From NCBI GenBank assembly GCA_902494935.1, contig CABUVH010000006.1, positions 1 to 33,265 of the forward strand: a DNA stretch of 33,265 nucleotides. The letters are read 5' to 3'. Position 1 is the first letter of the stretch. Each line of letters starts with the position of its first letter. The position numbers and the translations under genes were made by a program. The notes beneath the pieces were generated by a model. It did no database searches. It was not told the origin of the DNA and saw only the letters and a program-made list of their open reading frames with translations. The stretch comes from an uncultured Collinsella sp. (lineage in GTDB: Bacteria > Actinomycetota > Coriobacteriia > Coriobacteriales > Coriobacteriaceae). This document shows positions 8,025-15,758 of the stretch, one piece after another.

Positions 8025-8041
8025 AACCTTTATCAAAGGTT
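8025..8041. promoter_or_regulatory. Perfect palindrome in the divergent intergenic region
   Basis: Seen: AACCTTT-ATC-AAAGGTT, 7-bp perfect arms. It lies 64 bp upstream of the 96-aa gene's start, between it and the nitroreductase gene. It may be an operator; no promoter boxes with good spacing were found around it. Confidence 0.35.
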
Positions 8042-8255
8042 ATGCGTTCGTCATTTAGGCAAGTGGTAAAAAACCGCAGGGTAGACGGGATAAAACGTTT
8101 AACCATCCCATTTGTTTGTCACATTCTGAAGGTACTTTTATGCAAACCTACTTTTCCAATTGGTATCTATCCTTTTGGCCGGGCAATTGACCGTCTATCG
8201 TTTAAGCCCGACGGGTATGAACGGGACATCTGCAACGCCACCGCAAGGAGACACC

Positions 8256-8777
8256 ATGGAGACTATCGAAGCACTCATTCACCGCCGCAGCTGCCGCAAC
8301 TACAGCGATCGTCCCGTCGAGGCTGAAAAGCTTGCACGTATTATCGAAGCCGGCCAATATGCACCGAGCGGCATGGGCCGCCAGCCGGTGACGTTTGTCG
8401 CCGTCACCGACCCCGCGACCGTCGAGCGTCTCTCACAGCTCAACGCCCAGGTCATGGACAGCAACAGCGACCCCTTCTATGGCGCCAAGACCGTTGTGGT
8501 GGTGCTGGTTGACCGCAGCGTGCCCACACATCTGGAAGACGGCTCGCTCGCCATGGGCAACTTGCTCAACGCCGCCTATGCGCTGGGTGTCGATTCGTGC
8601 TGGATTCACCGCGCGCATGAGGTCTTTGACTCGCCCGAGGGCCTGGAGCTGCTGGCCAGCTGGGGCCTGCCCGCCGACGGCAGCCTGCGCGGCGTCGGCC
8701 ACTGCATTCTGGGCTATGCCGAGGACACGCTACCCGAGGCAAAGCCGCGCCGCGACAACGTGGTGTATGTGAAGTAG
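8256..8777 (+). CDS. Nitroreductase family protein
   Basis: A 173-residue FMN-dependent oxidoreductase of the nitroreductase superfamily; such enzymes reduce nitro compounds, quinones or flavins with NAD(P)H in the cytoplasm. The N-terminus IEALIHRRSCRNYSDRPVE is the classic FMN-phosphate binding start, followed by AGQYAPSGMGRQPVTFVAV and, in the second half, GNLLNAAYALGVDSCWIHRA and LGYAEDTLPEAKPRR. The length is at the short end of the family. The start at ATG 8256 has AAGGAG 5 nt upstream. The physiological substrate is unknown. It is divergent from the preceding small gene and convergent with the next one. Confidence 0.9.
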   Translation: METIEALIHRRSCRNYSDRPVEAEKLARIIEAGQYAPSGMGRQPVTFVAVTDPATVERLSQLNAQVMDSNSDPFYGAKTVVVVLVDRSVPTHLEDGSLAMGNLLNAAYALGVDSCWIHRAHEVFDSPEGLELLASWGLPADGSLRGVGHCILGYAEDTLPEAKPRRDNVVYVK

Positions 8778-8793
8778 TACAGGAGCGTCAGCA

Positions 8794-8831
8794 GGGGTAG
8801 CCAATTTGGGACGGGGCTATTTAGCTACCCC
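8794..8831. repeat. GGGAC-type interspersed repeat (copy 2)
   Basis: Seen: perfect arms GGGGTAGC (8794-8801) / GCTACCCC (8824-8831) enclosing AATTTGGGACGGGGCTATTT. It fills the gap between the convergent nitroreductase gene and the next gene, so it could also act as a transcription barrier although no T-run follows. Confidence 0.5.
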
Positions 8832-8840
8832 ACTCGCAAC

Positions 8841-9416
8841 TTATATTGACGTCGCCGTTGTCGTCGTTTCGTTCGTCTGAGTCGTTTCGGCGTCGTCGCC
8901 TTGCTTGTCTTCGTCCTTTTGCGCATCGGCGATGGTGGAGGCCGCCGCAACGATACCGCGCTGGGGCGCGACGCCTGTCTGGGTCTGTGCGCCCTCGACA
9001 ACTTCTGTGCCTGCATGCGCGAGCTCGGGCGATTTAAACATTGCGTCCAAGTTGGCGCCACCGCCGGCATATCCGAGCGCAGCGAGCGCGATGACGATCA
9101 CTGCAACGGCGGCCACGATCGGCACGTAGCGATGCCAACCAGCAGGATTGAGCCCACTGCGGCGAGCCGCCCCGCGGCTGATGTAACCGAGCGTTCCGTC
9201 GTGCTTGAGCTTTGAGCCCACCACGCGTTTGCGGCCCCACAACGAGGACTCTGCCTGCATTGCCAAGCGGGCGCTTGCCGAAGGATACCCGTATTTTGTG
9301 CGCTTGAACGAGCCATCAAACCCCGAGGCGTGTTTGCCCCACGTCACCGATGTCGTGCGTCGGTTGACCGGCGCGGCACTCCGCCTTCTGCGGCTCGGTT
9401 TTGAAGTCTCAGCCAT
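8841..9416 (-). CDS. Hypothetical single-pass membrane protein
   Basis: Not recognised. A 191-residue protein with a long basic N-terminal half (residues 1-95, Arg/Lys/Ser rich, starting MAETSKPSRRRRS), one membrane helix (about 97-119, YVPIVAAVAVIVIALAAL) and an acidic Thr/Gln/Asp-rich tail (120-191) ending TTTTATSI. By the positive-inside rule the basic half is cytoplasmic and the low-complexity acidic tail outside. Start at ATG 9414-9416 with GAGGG close upstream. The basic cytoplasmic domain could bind nucleic acid or partner proteins, but nothing in the sequence proves it. It precedes no obvious partner gene. Confidence 0.7.
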   Translation of the reverse strand: MAETSKPSRRRRSAAPVNRRTTSVTWGKHASGFDGSFKRTKYGYPSASARLAMQAESSLWGRKRVVGSKLKHDGTLGYISRGAARRSGLNPAGWHRYVPIVAAVAVIVIALAALGYAGGGANLDAMFKSPELAHAGTEVVEGAQTQTGVAPQRGIVAAASTIADAQKDEDKQGDDAETTQTNETTTTATSI

Positions 9417-9500
9417 ATGCCCTCGCACGCCGTAACCAAATCGAAACAATAACGCTTTGGACTGTAGCACACGCGTCGCGCGCGGTCACGGGCGCCTCGC

Positions 9501-10718
9501 TCAACGGTCATCGTCCTTCAGCAAGCGCCACAGAGTTGTACGGCTTATGCCCAGCACCTCCGCCGCACGGGTTCGGTTGCCGTGAAGATGATCTACAACC
9601 AGATGCGCGATATCTCGCTCGGTATCGGCCAGCGGTCGCAGGATATACAGGTCGCTTTCGAGCGTCGGGGCGCCAAAGGTTGCGGTCTTAATCACGTCCT
9701 CTTGGACGAGCACTTCCTCCGCCACAGCGCGGTCCACCGTGCCCGCCCCCACCAATATATACAGTCGTTCCGAGACCTCGCGGAGCTGCAGATAATTGCG
9801 CGGCCAGCGGTAAGCATCGAGCGTCTTCGTCGCCGCGGCAGACAGCGTGGGCGCTGCCGTCCCAAATGCATCAGCGAGATATTCCAAATAGCGCGCAACC
9901 TTCGTCGACGCGGCTCCCTGCTCGGCGATTGCCGGCGCCACGCTCACCGCACAGGCGAAGCGCTCGGTCACAAAGGCGGCTTGATCACTTTCGCCGCCGC
10001 CCGGCATGTCATTCGCCGTCAGCACCACATGGCAGCGCGTCGCCAACGCGGTGTCGGCCATCGTGGAAACGAGCTCGCGGAGGCGCTGGGGGCCAACCGC
10101 GTTCCAGCCCTCAATGCAAAGGGTCAGCCCCGTTTGAAACAACGGCGATTCGGCGCTTTTGAGCACATGGCGCCAACCGCGCTCGGTGAGCTCATCGAGC
10201 GCAACGGAAACAAAGGGCTGATCGGCAAAAGGACCGTCCAGGTAGAGGCGCTTGGCGATCTCGACCTGACCCGCGCCCAGCTCGCCCTCGAGCATAAGGG
10301 GCACACCGCGCGCGTAGCTCTCGGCAACCGGCGCAGCCACCGAGGCCGCCCCCTCAACGATGCCGTACGCGCTCGATTCGTAGCGGACCTCAACTTCGTC
10401 GGCGTTGAGCCACTCGATGCCCGCATGCGCCGCGGCACCGCGCACCTCGCGGACCACGACAACCCAAAGCCCCCCGCCCTCTTTGTCGGTGGGGCGAACG
10501 GTCAGGCTCAGGCGCGTACCCTCACGCCCCATAACCAGACGCGCGCCGTCTCCTATACGGTCGAGACGCTCAGCAACAAAAGCCGCCACATCCCGCTCAA
10601 GCGCCGCGTCATTCATGGTCGAGATCGCGACGTCCCCACGCGCATCGATCGCCAATGCCGAGGCCCCGGCAGCAGCCAGGGCCTCGGTCAAGATGTTCAG
10701 CTTGGCATCGCTATCCAT
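9501..10718 (-). CDS. Degenerate AAA+ (bEBP-like) regulator with Fis-type HTH
   Basis: A 405-residue regulator related to sigma-54 activators but lacking the working parts. The C-terminus (HGNRTRAAEVLGISRTTLWRLL, about 379-400) is a Fis-type DNA-binding helix-turn-helix. YRWPRNYLQLREV (303-315) matches the WPGNVREL motif of that AAA+ group. The Walker A position reads GELGAGQV (145-152) without the essential Lys, the Walker B position reads TLCIEGWN, and the sigma-54-contacting GAFTGA loop is missing. The N-terminal 130 residues resemble a sensory domain of unknown ligand. It is therefore probably a DNA-binding regulator that neither hydrolyses ATP nor contacts sigma-54. The start at ATG 10716-10718 has AGGGG upstream. 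It lies downstream of, and on the same strand as, a YeiH-type transporter gene. Target genes are unknown. Confidence 0.8.
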   Translation of the reverse strand: MDSDAKLNILTEALAAAGASALAIDARGDVAISTMNDAALERDVAAFVAERLDRIGDGARLVMGREGTRLSLTVRPTDKEGGGLWVVVVREVRGAAAHAGIEWLNADEVEVRYESSAYGIVEGAASVAAPVAESYARGVPLMLEGELGAGQVEIAKRLYLDGPFADQPFVSVALDELTERGWRHVLKSAESPLFQTGLTLCIEGWNAVGPQRLRELVSTMADTALATRCHVVLTANDMPGGGESDQAAFVTERFACAVSVAPAIAEQGAASTKVARYLEYLADAFGTAAPTLSAAATKTLDAYRWPRNYLQLREVSERLYILVGAGTVDRAVAEEVLVQEDVIKTATFGAPTLESDLYILRPLADTERDIAHLVVDHLHGNRTRAAEVLGISRTTLWRLLKDDDR

Positions 10719-10844
10719 GATTTGCCCCTGTCCGCGGCGACATGCAACCGCCGACGGTCGCACGACCGAGTGTTTCAAAATTGAACGATATTGCTCACCA
10801 AACACTATAGGGCAGAAAGCGCCGTCCTGCGAGTATAGGTGTTG

Positions 10845-10870
10845 CCCCGCATCGCCATCCTGGCGGGGCG
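10845..10870. other. Stem-loop between transporter and regulator genes
   Basis: Seen: GCCCCGC (10845-10851) / GCGGGGC (10864-10870), 7-bp perfect stem with a 12-nt loop, in the 273-bp gap between the YeiH-type gene and the degenerate bEBP gene. It has no T-run on either strand, so only a weak terminator or processing role is possible. Confidence 0.35.
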
Positions 10871-10991
10871 ATAAGAGCTCTTCGGGACTTATAAACCTGC
10901 GGACAAGCCATACCCGCAAGAGCTCCTATCGCTCCACCGCAGGCTTGCACTCACCAGCAACCAGCACGCAGCACGCAAACAAGCTACTTCT

Positions 10992-12026
10992 CTACCAGAT
11001 TCCCAGTACGTGTTGCATTCCCAAACTCATGCACGCAATGCCAATCCAGCAGCAAAAGCCCAATGCGATGGGCTTGCCGCCCTTTTTGACCAGCTCGACG
11101 ATATCGGTATTAAAACCAATAGCCGCCATGGCCATCACAATAAAGAACTTCGACAGCTCCTTGATGGGCGCCGTAAAGGACGCGGGAAGCTGAAACACCG
11201 TAGTGATCACGCTCGCCAGCACAAAGAACAGCACAAACATGGGAAACGCGCGTTTAAGCGAGAACGTGCTCCTAGCGTCGCCGCCGGCCTTGCGCGCCAG
11301 ATGCATCTGCCAGCAAGCAAGCGCCAGCGTGATGGGAATGATGGCCAGCGTCCTGGTGAGCTTGACCACCGTGGCGCTCTCGAGCACATTGGCGCCGGGA
11401 TGCATGCTGTCCCAAGCGCTCGCCGCAGCCGTTACGGACGAGGTGTCGTTGATGGCAGTACCGGCAAACAGGCCAAAGCCCTCATTGGCCAGCCCGAGCA
11501 TGCCGCCAAGCGTCGGAAACACGAGCGCCGCGATAACGTTAAACAGGAAGATGACCGAAATGGCCTGGGCAATCTCGCGATCGTCGGCATCGATGACGGG
11601 TGCGGTCGCAGCGATGGCCGAACCGCCGCAAATCGACGAACCCACACCCACAAGCGTCGCGATCTTACCCGGCACGTTCATAACGTGGCAGAGCACAAAG
11701 GCGATGACAAGCGAGGTCGAGATCGTCGCCACGATAATCGGCAGCGACTGGGCGCCCTTGGACAGAATCTGGGAGAGGTTCATGCCAAAGCCAAGCAGGA
11801 TAACCGCGTACTGCAAGACTTTTTTGGACGTATAGGTGACGCCAGCGGCGAGCTGTTCGCGACGATTCTTGGGAAAGACGAGCGCCAGGACCATGCCAAA
11901 GAGGATGGCAAATACCGGACCGCCGACCACCTCAATTTGTTTGCCGAGCAACGTCGCGGGAATGGCGATGATTAGGCAGAACAAGACGCCTTTCCAGCGC
12001 TCGCGTACGATGTTTGCCAGTTGCAT
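10992..12026 (-). CDS. YeiH/PSE family putative sulfate exporter
   Basis: A 344-residue polytopic membrane protein with about ten hydrophobic segments, of the YeiH (UPF0324, conserved hypothetical 698) family. Members are annotated as putative sulfate exporters on slim evidence; the true substrate is open. Family marks are the YAVILLGFGMNLSQIL segment, the small-residue stretch GVGSSICGGSAIAATAPVI, and GLFAGTAINDTSSVTAAA. The start at ATG 12024-12026 has AAGGAAT upstream. A GntR/FCD regulator is divergently encoded 163 bp away, a common layout for a locally controlled transporter, and the degenerate bEBP-like regulator follows. Either could respond to the transported solute. Confidence 0.87.
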   Translation of the reverse strand: MQLANIVRERWKGVLFCLIIAIPATLLGKQIEVVGGPVFAILFGMVLALVFPKNRREQLAAGVTYTSKKVLQYAVILLGFGMNLSQILSKGAQSLPIIVATISTSLVIAFVLCHVMNVPGKIATLVGVGSSICGGSAIAATAPVIDADDREIAQAISVIFLFNVIAALVFPTLGGMLGLANEGFGLFAGTAINDTSSVTAAASAWDSMHPGANVLESATVVKLTRTLAIIPITLALACWQMHLARKAGGDARSTFSLKRAFPMFVLFFVLASVITTVFQLPASFTAPIKELSKFFIVMAMAAIGFNTDIVELVKKGGKPIALGFCCWIGIACMSLGMQHVLGIW

Positions 12027-12189
12027 ATGGGATTCCTTCTTTCTATTTCACGTTTGCGACGGCTTATGATACGGCAACATTGAGCGCAGCCTTGCGCAAA
12101 CACAGACTAAGATGCCGCAATAGTTCTCAGGCAAGAGCCGAATTACCCACCGCGGAGAGCTGATTCGCGGCATAATTAACAACTGACAT

Positions 12190-12921
12190 ATGAGTTTGAT
12201 AGAACAGTTGCGAGGCGATATGGAAGAATCGATGCACGTCGGCGAGCAGGAAACGAGCCTACAGGACCAGTCCTACCACACCATTCGACGCAAAATCGTC
12301 TACCTGGACTACAAGCCGGGCGAAAAGCTAGGCGTCAAGCAGCTTTGCGACGACCTGGATATGGGGCGCACCCCCGTGCGCGAGGCACTGGTGCGTCTGG
12401 CGCAAGAGGGCCTGGTGCGCACCGTGCCCCAAAGCGGCACCTATGTCTCGCCCATCAACCTCACCTTTGCCGAGAGCGCCTGCTACATTCGCGAACACTT
12501 GGAAAAACAGGTGATTGTGGAGTGCTGCGCCCGTGCCACCTCGGCAGGCATCGAGCAGCTCGACCGAGCCATCGCGCTGCAGGAAAAGGCCATGGCCGAA
12601 GAGGATCGCATCGGATTCTTTTTAAGCGACAACCTCATGCACCGCATGATCTTTAGCATCGCGTGCCGCAGCACCGTGTGGTCATGGCTCGAGGCGACCA
12701 ATGCCGACCTGGAGCGCTTCCGCTGGCTGCGCGCCGCCACGCAGAGGCTCGACAATCAGGAGATTGTTAACGAGCACAAGCAAATCCGCCGCGCCATCGC
12801 CGGCCGCGACCCCATCGAGGCGAGCTTTTTGGTCAGCAAGCACCTGCATATGATGTTCCGCAACCAGACCGAGGTCCTGGACCAATATCCCAAGTATTTC
12901 GAGACCAGCAAGCTCCGCTAA
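12190..12921 (+). CDS. GntR family regulator, FCD (FadR) subfamily
   Basis: A 243-residue regulator with an N-terminal winged helix (about 25-90: SYHTIRRKIVYLDYKPGEKL, MGRTPVREALVRLAQEGLV, QSGTYVSPI) and an all-helical FCD effector domain (about 100-230), where Asp/His ligand-binding residues are expected (DNLMHRMIF, NEHKQIRRAI, HLHMMF). Such proteins bind organic acids or sugar acids and metal ions. It is divergent from the YeiH-type transporter gene and probably controls it. Start: ATG 12190 has no clear ribosome site, whereas ATG 12220 has GAGG 4 nt upstream, so the protein may begin ten codons later. The gene ends at a repeat that can also act as a terminator. Confidence 0.88.
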   Translation: MSLIEQLRGDMEESMHVGEQETSLQDQSYHTIRRKIVYLDYKPGEKLGVKQLCDDLDMGRTPVREALVRLAQEGLVRTVPQSGTYVSPINLTFAESACYIREHLEKQVIVECCARATSAGIEQLDRAIALQEKAMAEEDRIGFFLSDNLMHRMIFSIACRSTVWSWLEATNADLERFRWLRAATQRLDNQEIVNEHKQIRRAIAGRDPIEASFLVSKHLHMMFRNQTEVLDQYPKYFETSKLR

Positions 12922-12965
12922 CCTGCCAAAAGAGGACAGGTTTATTTTGGCAGGTTTTATCTGGG
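12922..12965 (+). repeat. GACAGG-type interspersed repeat (copy 3), also terminator-like
   Basis: Seen: perfect stem CCTGCCAAAA (12922-12931) / TTTTGGCAGG (12945-12954) followed by TTTTAT, starting one base after the GntR gene's stop. It contains GACAGGTTTATTTTGGCAG and continues with ATCTGGG, text repeated at 16774-16805 (reverse) and 19887-19920. Confidence 0.75.
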
Positions 12966-12975
12966 CAAATGCAAC

Positions 12976-13009
12976 AAGGCCCGGCTCCGCCGCAACGGAG
13001 CCGGGCCTT
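12976..13009 (-). terminator. Terminator hairpin of glmS
   Basis: Seen: perfect 14-bp stem AAGGCCCGGCTCCG (12976-12989) / CGGAGCCGGGCCTT (12996-13009) with a 6-nt loop. On the minus strand it is followed by GTTGCATTTGC, a weak T-tract, 25 bp after the glmS stop. Confidence 0.7.
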
Positions 13010-13034
13010 GGTCGCCAGAACGGCGGAACAACAA

Positions 13035-14882
13035 TTACTCCACGGTCACGCTCTTGGCCAGGTTGCGGGGCTGGTCAACGTCGCAACCGCGCAGGATGGC
13101 CACCTCGCGGGCGAGCAGCTGCAGCGGAACGCTCGCCGTGATGGGGCTGAACACGTCACGGACGGACGGCACGCGAATGATGCAGTCGGCAATCTTGTTG
13201 ATTTCCTCGTCGCCCTCGGTAGCAACGACGATGACCTTGGCGCCGCGAGCCTTGCACTCCATGAGGTTCGACACCGTCTTATCGTACGTTGCGCTCTTGG
13301 TTGCCACCGCGATGACAGGGAAACCCGGATCGATCAGCGCGATGGGGCCGTGCTTCATCTCACCGGCGGCATATGCCTCGGCATGCAGGTAGCTGACCTC
13401 CTTGAGCTTAAGCGCGCCCTCATAAGAAATGGCGGCGCCCATGCCGCGACCCACGAACAGCGCGGACTGCGCGTCCTTGCACACAAGCGCGGCCTCGTGC
13501 ACGGCCTCGGTCTGCGTATCCAGGATCCACTGGATCTGCTCGGCCGTATCGGAAAGCTCGCGGAACAGCATGCGCGTCTGCTTGGTGGTCAAGCGGTACT
13601 TGACCTGCGCCAGCAGCAAGGCCAAAAGCGTGAGGCTCACGACCTGACCGATGAAGCTCTTAGTCGAGGCGACTGCAATCTCCTTGTTGGCCTTGGTGTA
13701 GATGACGCCGTCGCTTTCGCGCGCCACCGGGCTGCCCACCACGTTGGTGATGCCAAAGACCTTGGCGCCCTTGATGCGCGCATCGCGAATGGCGGCAAGG
13801 GTGTCGGCCGTCTCGCCCGATTGGGACACGGCCACGACGAGCGTCGTCGGCGTGATGATGGGGTTGCGGTAGCGGAACTCGCTAGCCGCCTCAACCTCGG
13901 TAGGAATACGAGCCCAGCCCTCAATAAGGTTCTTGGCGATGAGTCCGGCGTGGTAGCTGGTGCCGCAGGCAATCACATATACGCGGTCGATATCGTTGAG
14001 TTCCTCGAGCGAAAGGCCCAGCTCGTCGATATCGAGCTCACCGGCAGGGGTCATGCGGCCCACCAGCGTGTCGCGCACCACGCGCGGCTGCTCGTGAATC
14101 TCCTTGAGCATAAAGTCGGGATAACCGCCCTTTTCGGCCATGTCCAGGTCCCAGTCGATATGGGTGATTTTGGGCTCGATAACGTTGCCGGCCTCGTCGG
14201 TATACTCGACGCCCGCGGGCGTGAGCTTGGCAAACTGACCGTCTTCGAGCACCACGACATCGCGGGTGGCATCGATAAGCGCGATCACATCGGAGGCAAC
14301 GTAGGAGCCGGTCTCGCCCACGCCGACCACAATCGGAGAGTCCTTGCGGGCAACGGCGATCACGCCAGGTTCGTCGGCGCACACGGCGGCCAGGCCATAG
14401 GCGCCCACCACGTGGGTGCAGGCCTCGCGCACGGAAGCCATCAGGTCGCGCGTCTCGGCATAGGCCTCTTCGATCAAGTGCGCGAAAACTTCGGTATCGG
14501 TCTCGCTCTTAAAGTGATGGCCGCGGCCCTCCAGCTCTTCGCGCAGCTCGGCGAAGTTCTCGATGATGCCGTTGTGGACGATGGCGATGCGACCATCGCA
14601 GCTGGTGTGGGGATGGGCGTTGACAACGGAAGGCTTGCCGTGAGTGGCCCAGCGGGTATGGCCGATACCGCAGGTAGCGTCGCTGTCGATATTGGAAAGC
14701 TCGCTCTCCAGGCCCGCAACCTTACCCACGCGGCGGATGACGTCGAGGTGAGCCGCGGCGCCCTCGCCCACCTCGAGCGCGACGCCCGAGGAGTCATAAC
14801 CGCGATATTCCATACGCTTAAGGCCCGTGACCAGAATGTTCTTTGCAATATCAGAGCCGGTGTAGCCGACAATTCCGCACAT
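13035..14882 (-). CDS. glmS: Glutamine-fructose-6-phosphate aminotransferase (isomerizing)
   Basis: A 615-residue enzyme making glucosamine-6-phosphate from fructose-6-phosphate and glutamine, the entry step to peptidoglycan amino sugars. The N-terminus MCGIVGYTG exposes Cys2, the nucleophile of the class II glutamine amidotransferase domain (about 1-240), with GHTRWATHGKPS and HNGIIENF. Two SIS domains follow (CGTSYHAG, SQSGETADT, then FVGRGMGAAISYEGALKLKE), ending with the typical DQPRNLAKSVTVE. Length and ends are standard. The start at ATG 14880-14882 has AAGGG upstream. The 195-bp upstream region has overlapping palindromes (14984-15016) suggesting control by a repressor or activator; I could not see the conserved parts of a glmS ribozyme. 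Confidence 0.97.
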   Translation of the reverse strand: MCGIVGYTGSDIAKNILVTGLKRMEYRGYDSSGVALEVGEGAAAHLDVIRRVGKVAGLESELSNIDSDATCGIGHTRWATHGKPSVVNAHPHTSCDGRIAIVHNGIIENFAELREELEGRGHHFKSETDTEVFAHLIEEAYAETRDLMASVREACTHVVGAYGLAAVCADEPGVIAVARKDSPIVVGVGETGSYVASDVIALIDATRDVVVLEDGQFAKLTPAGVEYTDEAGNVIEPKITHIDWDLDMAEKGGYPDFMLKEIHEQPRVVRDTLVGRMTPAGELDIDELGLSLEELNDIDRVYVIACGTSYHAGLIAKNLIEGWARIPTEVEAASEFRYRNPIITPTTLVVAVSQSGETADTLAAIRDARIKGAKVFGITNVVGSPVARESDGVIYTKANKEIAVASTKSFIGQVVSLTLLALLLAQVKYRLTTKQTRMLFRELSDTAEQIQWILDTQTEAVHEAALVCKDAQSALFVGRGMGAAISYEGALKLKEVSYLHAEAYAAGEMKHGPIALIDPGFPVIAVATKSATYDKTVSNLMECKARGAKVIVVATEGDEEINKIADCIIRVPSVRDVFSPITASVPLQLLAREVAILRGCDVDQPRNLAKSVTVE

Positions 14883-14956
14883 AGGATAAATCCCTTCGCT
14901 CGCGTGACTGCAAAACGCCCACGCACGACGGGCGCTGAGACGTATAACGTCCGAGT

Positions 14957-14962
14957 ATTGTA
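14957..14962 (-). promoter_or_regulatory. Possible glmS -10 element
   Basis: Seen: TACAAT on the minus strand, 75 bp before the glmS start. No good -35 lies 16-18 bp upstream; that position is occupied by the edge of the operator-like palindromes, which would suit an activated promoter. Confidence 0.35.
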
Positions 14963-14983
14963 CTCACACAAACGCAAGCTGAT

Positions 14984-15016
14984 ATACCAGAAGTGGTATC
15001 TTAAACTGGATACCAC
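14984..15016. promoter_or_regulatory. Overlapping palindromic operator upstream of glmS
   Basis: Seen: perfect inverted repeat GTGGTATC (14993-15000)-N8-GATACCAC (15009-15016), overlapped by ATACCA-GAAG-TGGTAT (14984-14999). Three half-sites of (G/A)TGGTAT thus sit next to the putative -10. TGGTAT/ATACCA half-sites resemble those of GntR/HutC-type amino-sugar regulators, but that link is inference. Confidence 0.55.
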
Positions 15017-15032
15017 TCGATGCACACACCCT

Positions 15033-15067
15033 ACCACCACAACGGTGACAGGCACCTTTGCGGTGGT
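15033..15067 (+). repeat. GACAGGCACCTTTG repeat (copy 4)
   Basis: Seen: ACCACC (15033-15038) / GGTGGT (15062-15067) arms around GTGACAGGCACCTTTG. The same 14-mer GACAGGCACCTTTG recurs at 16723-16756. It lies 11 bp after the stop of the permease gene. Confidence 0.65.
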
Positions 15068-15077
15068 TGGCACCCCC

Positions 15078-15725
15078 TTAGGGACGCAGGCGGCGTTCGA
15101 GCCGATTGCCCAGGGCCGTGAGTGCCACAACAATGACGTAGTAGACCACGGCCACCACTAAAAACGGTTCAAAGGCTCGATAGGTGAGCGCCTGCACGCT
15201 CTGGGCGGCGCGCATCATATCCATCAGGCCGATGGTTGCCACCAGCGAGGAGCTCTTGAGGACCGTGATCACTTCGTTGACCAGAGCAGGGGCAATCGAG
15301 CGCATCGCCTGCGGAACGATGATCTTGCGCATCATGGGAACATAGCGAAGCCCGATGGCCCGAGCGGCATCGTACTGCCCCCGGTCAACGCCCTCGATAC
15401 CACCGCGCACCGTCTCGGACACCGTCGCTGAGCCGTTGAGCCCCAGCGTAATGGCACCGGCGGCAAACATCGAAATTTTGAAGCCCGTGAGCTGCGGCGT
15501 CGCAAAGTACGCCAAAAAAAGCAACACGATGAGCGGCACGCCGCGAAAGATAGAGGTGTAGAAGTTGAGCACCGCACGCAATGGGCGACAGGGCAAAACC
15601 TTGAGCACGGCAATGAGAAAGCCCAGGACGAGTGCTATGGCCAGCGCGGCGGCCGTCACCTGACAGGTCACGACCAGGCCGCTCATAAACATCGGTATAT
15701 ATGGTTCTAGCAGTTCAAACTTCAT
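15078..15725 (-). CDS. Amino-acid ABC transporter permease
   Basis: A 215-residue inner-membrane permease of the polar amino acid (HisMQ) family with about five membrane helices. It shows the N-terminal FYTSIFRGVPLIVLLFLAYF segment and the cytoplasmic coupling loop SETVRGGIEGVDRGQYDAARAIG, the EAA-type motif contacting the ATPase, followed by the conserved IIVPQAMRSIAPALVNE. The start is taken at ATG 15723-15725 (MKFELLEPY) with AAGGG 7 nt upstream; an ATG two codons earlier is too close to that site. It follows the binding-protein gene by 33 nt. No ATPase gene is adjacent, so it presumably borrows one, for example the ATPase encoded at 31137-31901 or elsewhere. Confidence 0.9.
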   Translation of the reverse strand: MKFELLEPYIPMFMSGLVVTCQVTAAALAIALVLGFLIAVLKVLPCRPLRAVLNFYTSIFRGVPLIVLLFLAYFATPQLTGFKISMFAAGAITLGLNGSATVSETVRGGIEGVDRGQYDAARAIGLRYVPMMRKIIVPQAMRSIAPALVNEVITVLKSSSLVATIGLMDMMRAAQSVQALTYRAFEPFLVVAVVYYVIVVALTALGNRLERRLRP

Positions 15726-15758
15726 CAGCATGCCCTTGGCGCGCGCCTCACCGGCTCG

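Noticed and set aside
10845..10870. Hairpin considered as terminator of the YeiH-type gene
   Set aside because: No T-run on either strand and it lies more than 100 bp from the stop; kept only as a stem-loop.
14883..15077. glmS ribozyme upstream of glmS
   Set aside because: I could not find the conserved ribozyme core; the palindromic operator is the clear signal. A covariance-model search would settle it.
12969..15161. Long plus-strand open frame antisense to glmS
   Set aside because: Same shadow effect; glmS on the opposite strand is unmistakable.
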